The notes beneath the pieces are model-generated. The model did not search any database. It was not told the DNA's origin and worked only from the letters and a program-made list of their open reading frames with translations. Position numbers and translations under genes: made by a program. This document shows positions 62,323 to 64,000 of a stretch of 64,000 bases of DNA, in pieces (the stretch's first letter is position 1; every line of letters starts with the position of its first letter). Location of the stretch: the NCBI GenBank assembly GCA_001899085.1, contig MKVB01000002.1, forward strand, positions 376,945 through 440,944. Direction: 5' to 3'. This DNA comes from Devosia sp. 66-14 (GTDB lineage Bacteria > Pseudomonadota > Alphaproteobacteria > Rhizobiales > Devosiaceae).

Positions 62323-63663
62323 ATGCAGTCCCTGAGAGCCGCAATTGACGCCATCGAGGACGTGGAAGTCTTCGGGCGCGTCAAAACCGTGCAGGGCCTG
62401 CTCATCGAAGTGGTCGGGCCGGTGCGCGAATTGCGCGTCGGCGGCCGCGTCGAGATCGAAACCACCAATGGCGGCGTGCTGGGCGCGGAGATCATCGGTT
62501 TCCGTGACGGCCATGCGCTGTGCCTGCCGTTCGGGGCGCTGAACGGGGTGCGGCTGGGCTGTCGGGCGCTGTTCAAGCGGCACGACGGGGCGGTGCAACC
62601 GTCGGAAAGCTGGCTCGGCCGGGTGATCAACGCCGACGGCCAGCCGATCGACGGCAAGGGGCCGCTGCTGCCGGGCGCCTCGCCCTATCCGTTGCGGCAG
62701 GTGCCGCTGCCGGCGCATGAGCGCATGCGGGTGGGCGATCCGCTGGATATGGGGGTGCGCACCCTCAACACCTTCACCACCATGTGCGAAGGTCAGCGCA
62801 TGGGCATCTTCGCCGGCTCGGGCGTCGGCAAGTCGGTGCTGATGAGCATGCTGGCGCGCAACGCGCAGGTCGATGTGGCGGTGATCGGGCTGATCGGCGA
62901 GCGCGGCCGCGAAGTGCAGGAATTCGTCACCGAGTACCTGGGCGAAGTCGGCATCCAGCAGGCGGTGGTGGTTGTCGCGACCTCCGACGAGGCGGCGCTG
63001 ATGCGGCGCCAGGCGGCCTACCTGACGCTGACCCTGAGCGAGTATTTCCGCGACCAGGGCAAGCGCGTGCTGTGCATGATGGACAGCCTCACTCGCTTTG
63101 CCCAGGCGCAGCGCGAGATCGGCCTAGCCATCGGCGAGCCGCCGACCGCCAAGGGCTATCCGCCGACGGTTTTCACCGAACTCCCCAGATTGCTGGAACG
63201 GGCGGGCCCGGGCCTCGCTGAATCGGGCTCCATTACCGGTCTATTTACCGTTTTGGTGGAAGGTGACGATCACAATGAGCCCATTGCGGACGCCGTTCGC
63301 GGTATTCTCGATGGGCACATCGTGATGGAGCGCTCGATCGCCGAGCGGGGACGCTATCCGGCGGTCAATGTGCTCCGGTCTATCTCGCGAACCATGCCTG
63401 GGTGTGTGCCGGCCAATGTGCGGCCGACCCTGCAGAAGGCGCGAGAGCTCATGTCGACATTTGCCGACATGGAGGAACTGATCCGGCTGGGGGCTTACCG
63501 GAAGGGATCGGATCCAGGCGTGGACCGTGCCATCGCGATCAACCCGGCGCTGGAGGCATTTCTGAGCCAGCAGCGGGAAGAGCGCACCTCGATTGCCGAC
63601 GGCTATGTCATGCTGGAAGCAATCCTGGACAAGGTGGGCGAGCAATCTGCGTCAGTGAAGTGA
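62323..63663 (+). CDS. fliI: flagellum-specific ATPase FliI
   Basis: 446 aa export ATPase of the flagellar type III apparatus, F1-beta-like. Walker A AGSGVGKS is near residues 163-170, Walker B in [20 protein letters not shown], and [20 protein letters not shown] near the C-terminus. It drives export of rod, hook and filament proteins and binds FliH. Codon use becomes less GC-rich from about 63180 onward. It is followed by fliJ 28 bases later and faces ctrA, with a CtrA half-site in its promoter. Confidence 0.96.
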   Translation: MQSLRAAIDAIEDVEVFGRVKTVQGLLIEVVGPVRELRVGGRVEIETTNGGVLGAEIIGFRDGHALCLPFGALNGVRLGCRALFKRHDGAVQPSESWLGRVINADGQPIDGKGPLLPGASPYPLRQVPLPAHERMRVGDPLDMGVRTLNTFTTMCEGQRMGIFAGSGVGKSVLMSMLARNAQVDVAVIGLIGERGREVQEFVTEYLGEVGIQQAVVVVATSDEAALMRRQAAYLTLTLSEYFRDQGKRVLCMMDSLTRFAQAQREIGLAIGEPPTAKGYPPTVFTELPRLLERAGPGLAESGSITGLFTVLVEGDDHNEPIADAVRGILDGHIVMERSIAERGRYPAVNVLRSISRTMPGCVPANVRPTLQKARELMSTFADMEELIRLGAYRKGSDPGVDRAIAINPALEAFLSQQREERTSIADGYVMLEAILDKVGEQSASVK

Positions 63664-63691
63664 ATGACTTGAGGTGTAAGGAGTACAAGTC

Positions 63692-64000
63692 ATGAAGTCG
63701 CGCAGCGAGAGCCTGATCCGGCTTAAGAAGTTTCAGGTCGACGAGAAGCGCCGGCAGGTGACGCAGATCGAGATGATGATCGCCGATTTCGAGCGGATGG
63801 CCGCCGAACTCGACCAGCAGATCGAAATCGAGCAGCAGAAGACCGGCATCTCGGATATCGCGCATTTCGCCTATTCCACCTTCGCCAAGGCGGCGATCGC
63901 CCGCAGGGACAACCTGCTGGCTTCCGCCAACGACATGAAGGGCAATCTCGAGGCGGCGCAGGACGCCCTCGCCGAGGCCGTGGAAGATCTGAAGAAGGTT
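63692..64000 (+). CDS. fliJ: flagellar export protein FliJ (5' part, cut by window end)
   Basis: The first 103 codons of a coiled-coil protein: SRSESLIRLKKFQVDEKRRQ, IEMMIADFERMAAELDQQIE. This fits FliJ, the stalk chaperone of the FliI hexamer. AAGGAG is seven bases upstream of ATG 63692. It is in an operon with fliI. The frame is open to the last base, so the gene continues past the window. Confidence 0.88.
   Translation, partial: MKSRSESLIRLKKFQVDEKRRQVTQIEMMIADFERMAAELDQQIEIEQQKTGISDIAHFAYSTFAKAAIARRDNLLASANDMKGNLEAAQDALAEAVEDLKKV

Overview
The window reads as chromosomal DNA of a high-GC alphaproteobacterium of the Hyphomicrobiales type, most plausibly Devosia or a close relative (inference). 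The grounds are a CtrA-type master regulator, a ChpT-type phosphotransferase, an alphaproteobacterial RpoH, a serC leader ahead of serC-serA, a DUF1134 protein, many ABC sugar importers and scattered short palindromic intergenic repeats. I see no rRNA, tRNA, prophage, insertion sequence or CRISPR array.

Layout. 1-1722: two permeases of a sugar importer cut by the window edge. 1922-10277: a complete second importer (ATPase, two permeases, binding protein) with a GH116-like beta-glucosidase inside the gene set, and a divergent LacI repressor next to two identical operator palindromes. 10300-13707: a xylose/ribose-type importer. 14005-18077: three secreted proteins, namely a vanadium-haloperoxidase-fold protein, an FG-GAP/ASPIC protein and a Sel1-repeat protein. 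18087-27887: accessory genes with many local regulators (winged-helix/TPR, AraC, TetR, MarR), two GNAT enzymes, two short-chain dehydrogenases, a secreted alpha/beta hydrolase and a two-component flavin monooxygenase. A 49-codon gene, not listed by standard length cut-offs, bridges a GNAT gene and the AraC gene.

28001-30944: serC leader, serC and serA (serine biosynthesis). 31086-39063: a membrane protein/XRE pair, an epoxide hydrolase, an MmyB-type regulator, GNAT and EamA genes, and two tandem berberine-bridge-type flavoenzymes. 39362-42851: purA, whose last third has foreign-looking codon use, and a large single-pass membrane protein. 43034-47780: an acetyltransferase and a thiamine block (thiBPQ under a TPP riboswitch, with thiamine diphosphokinase divergent). 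47868-55212: a class D beta-lactamase, rpoH, an RluD-type pseudouridine synthase, envelope-related hypotheticals, DUF1134, a YHS protein and chpT.

55237-64000: an RTX-type secreted protein, a CheY-like regulator, a sulfotransferase-family protein, a second winged-helix/TPR regulator, a DUF2867 protein, a kinase-fold phosphotransferase, then ctrA divergent from fliI-fliJ. The ctrA-fliI gap is AT-rich and holds a CtrA half-site and three GANTC sites. Much of the coding DNA is mirrored by long open frames on the opposite strand, a result of the high GC content; these were ignored.
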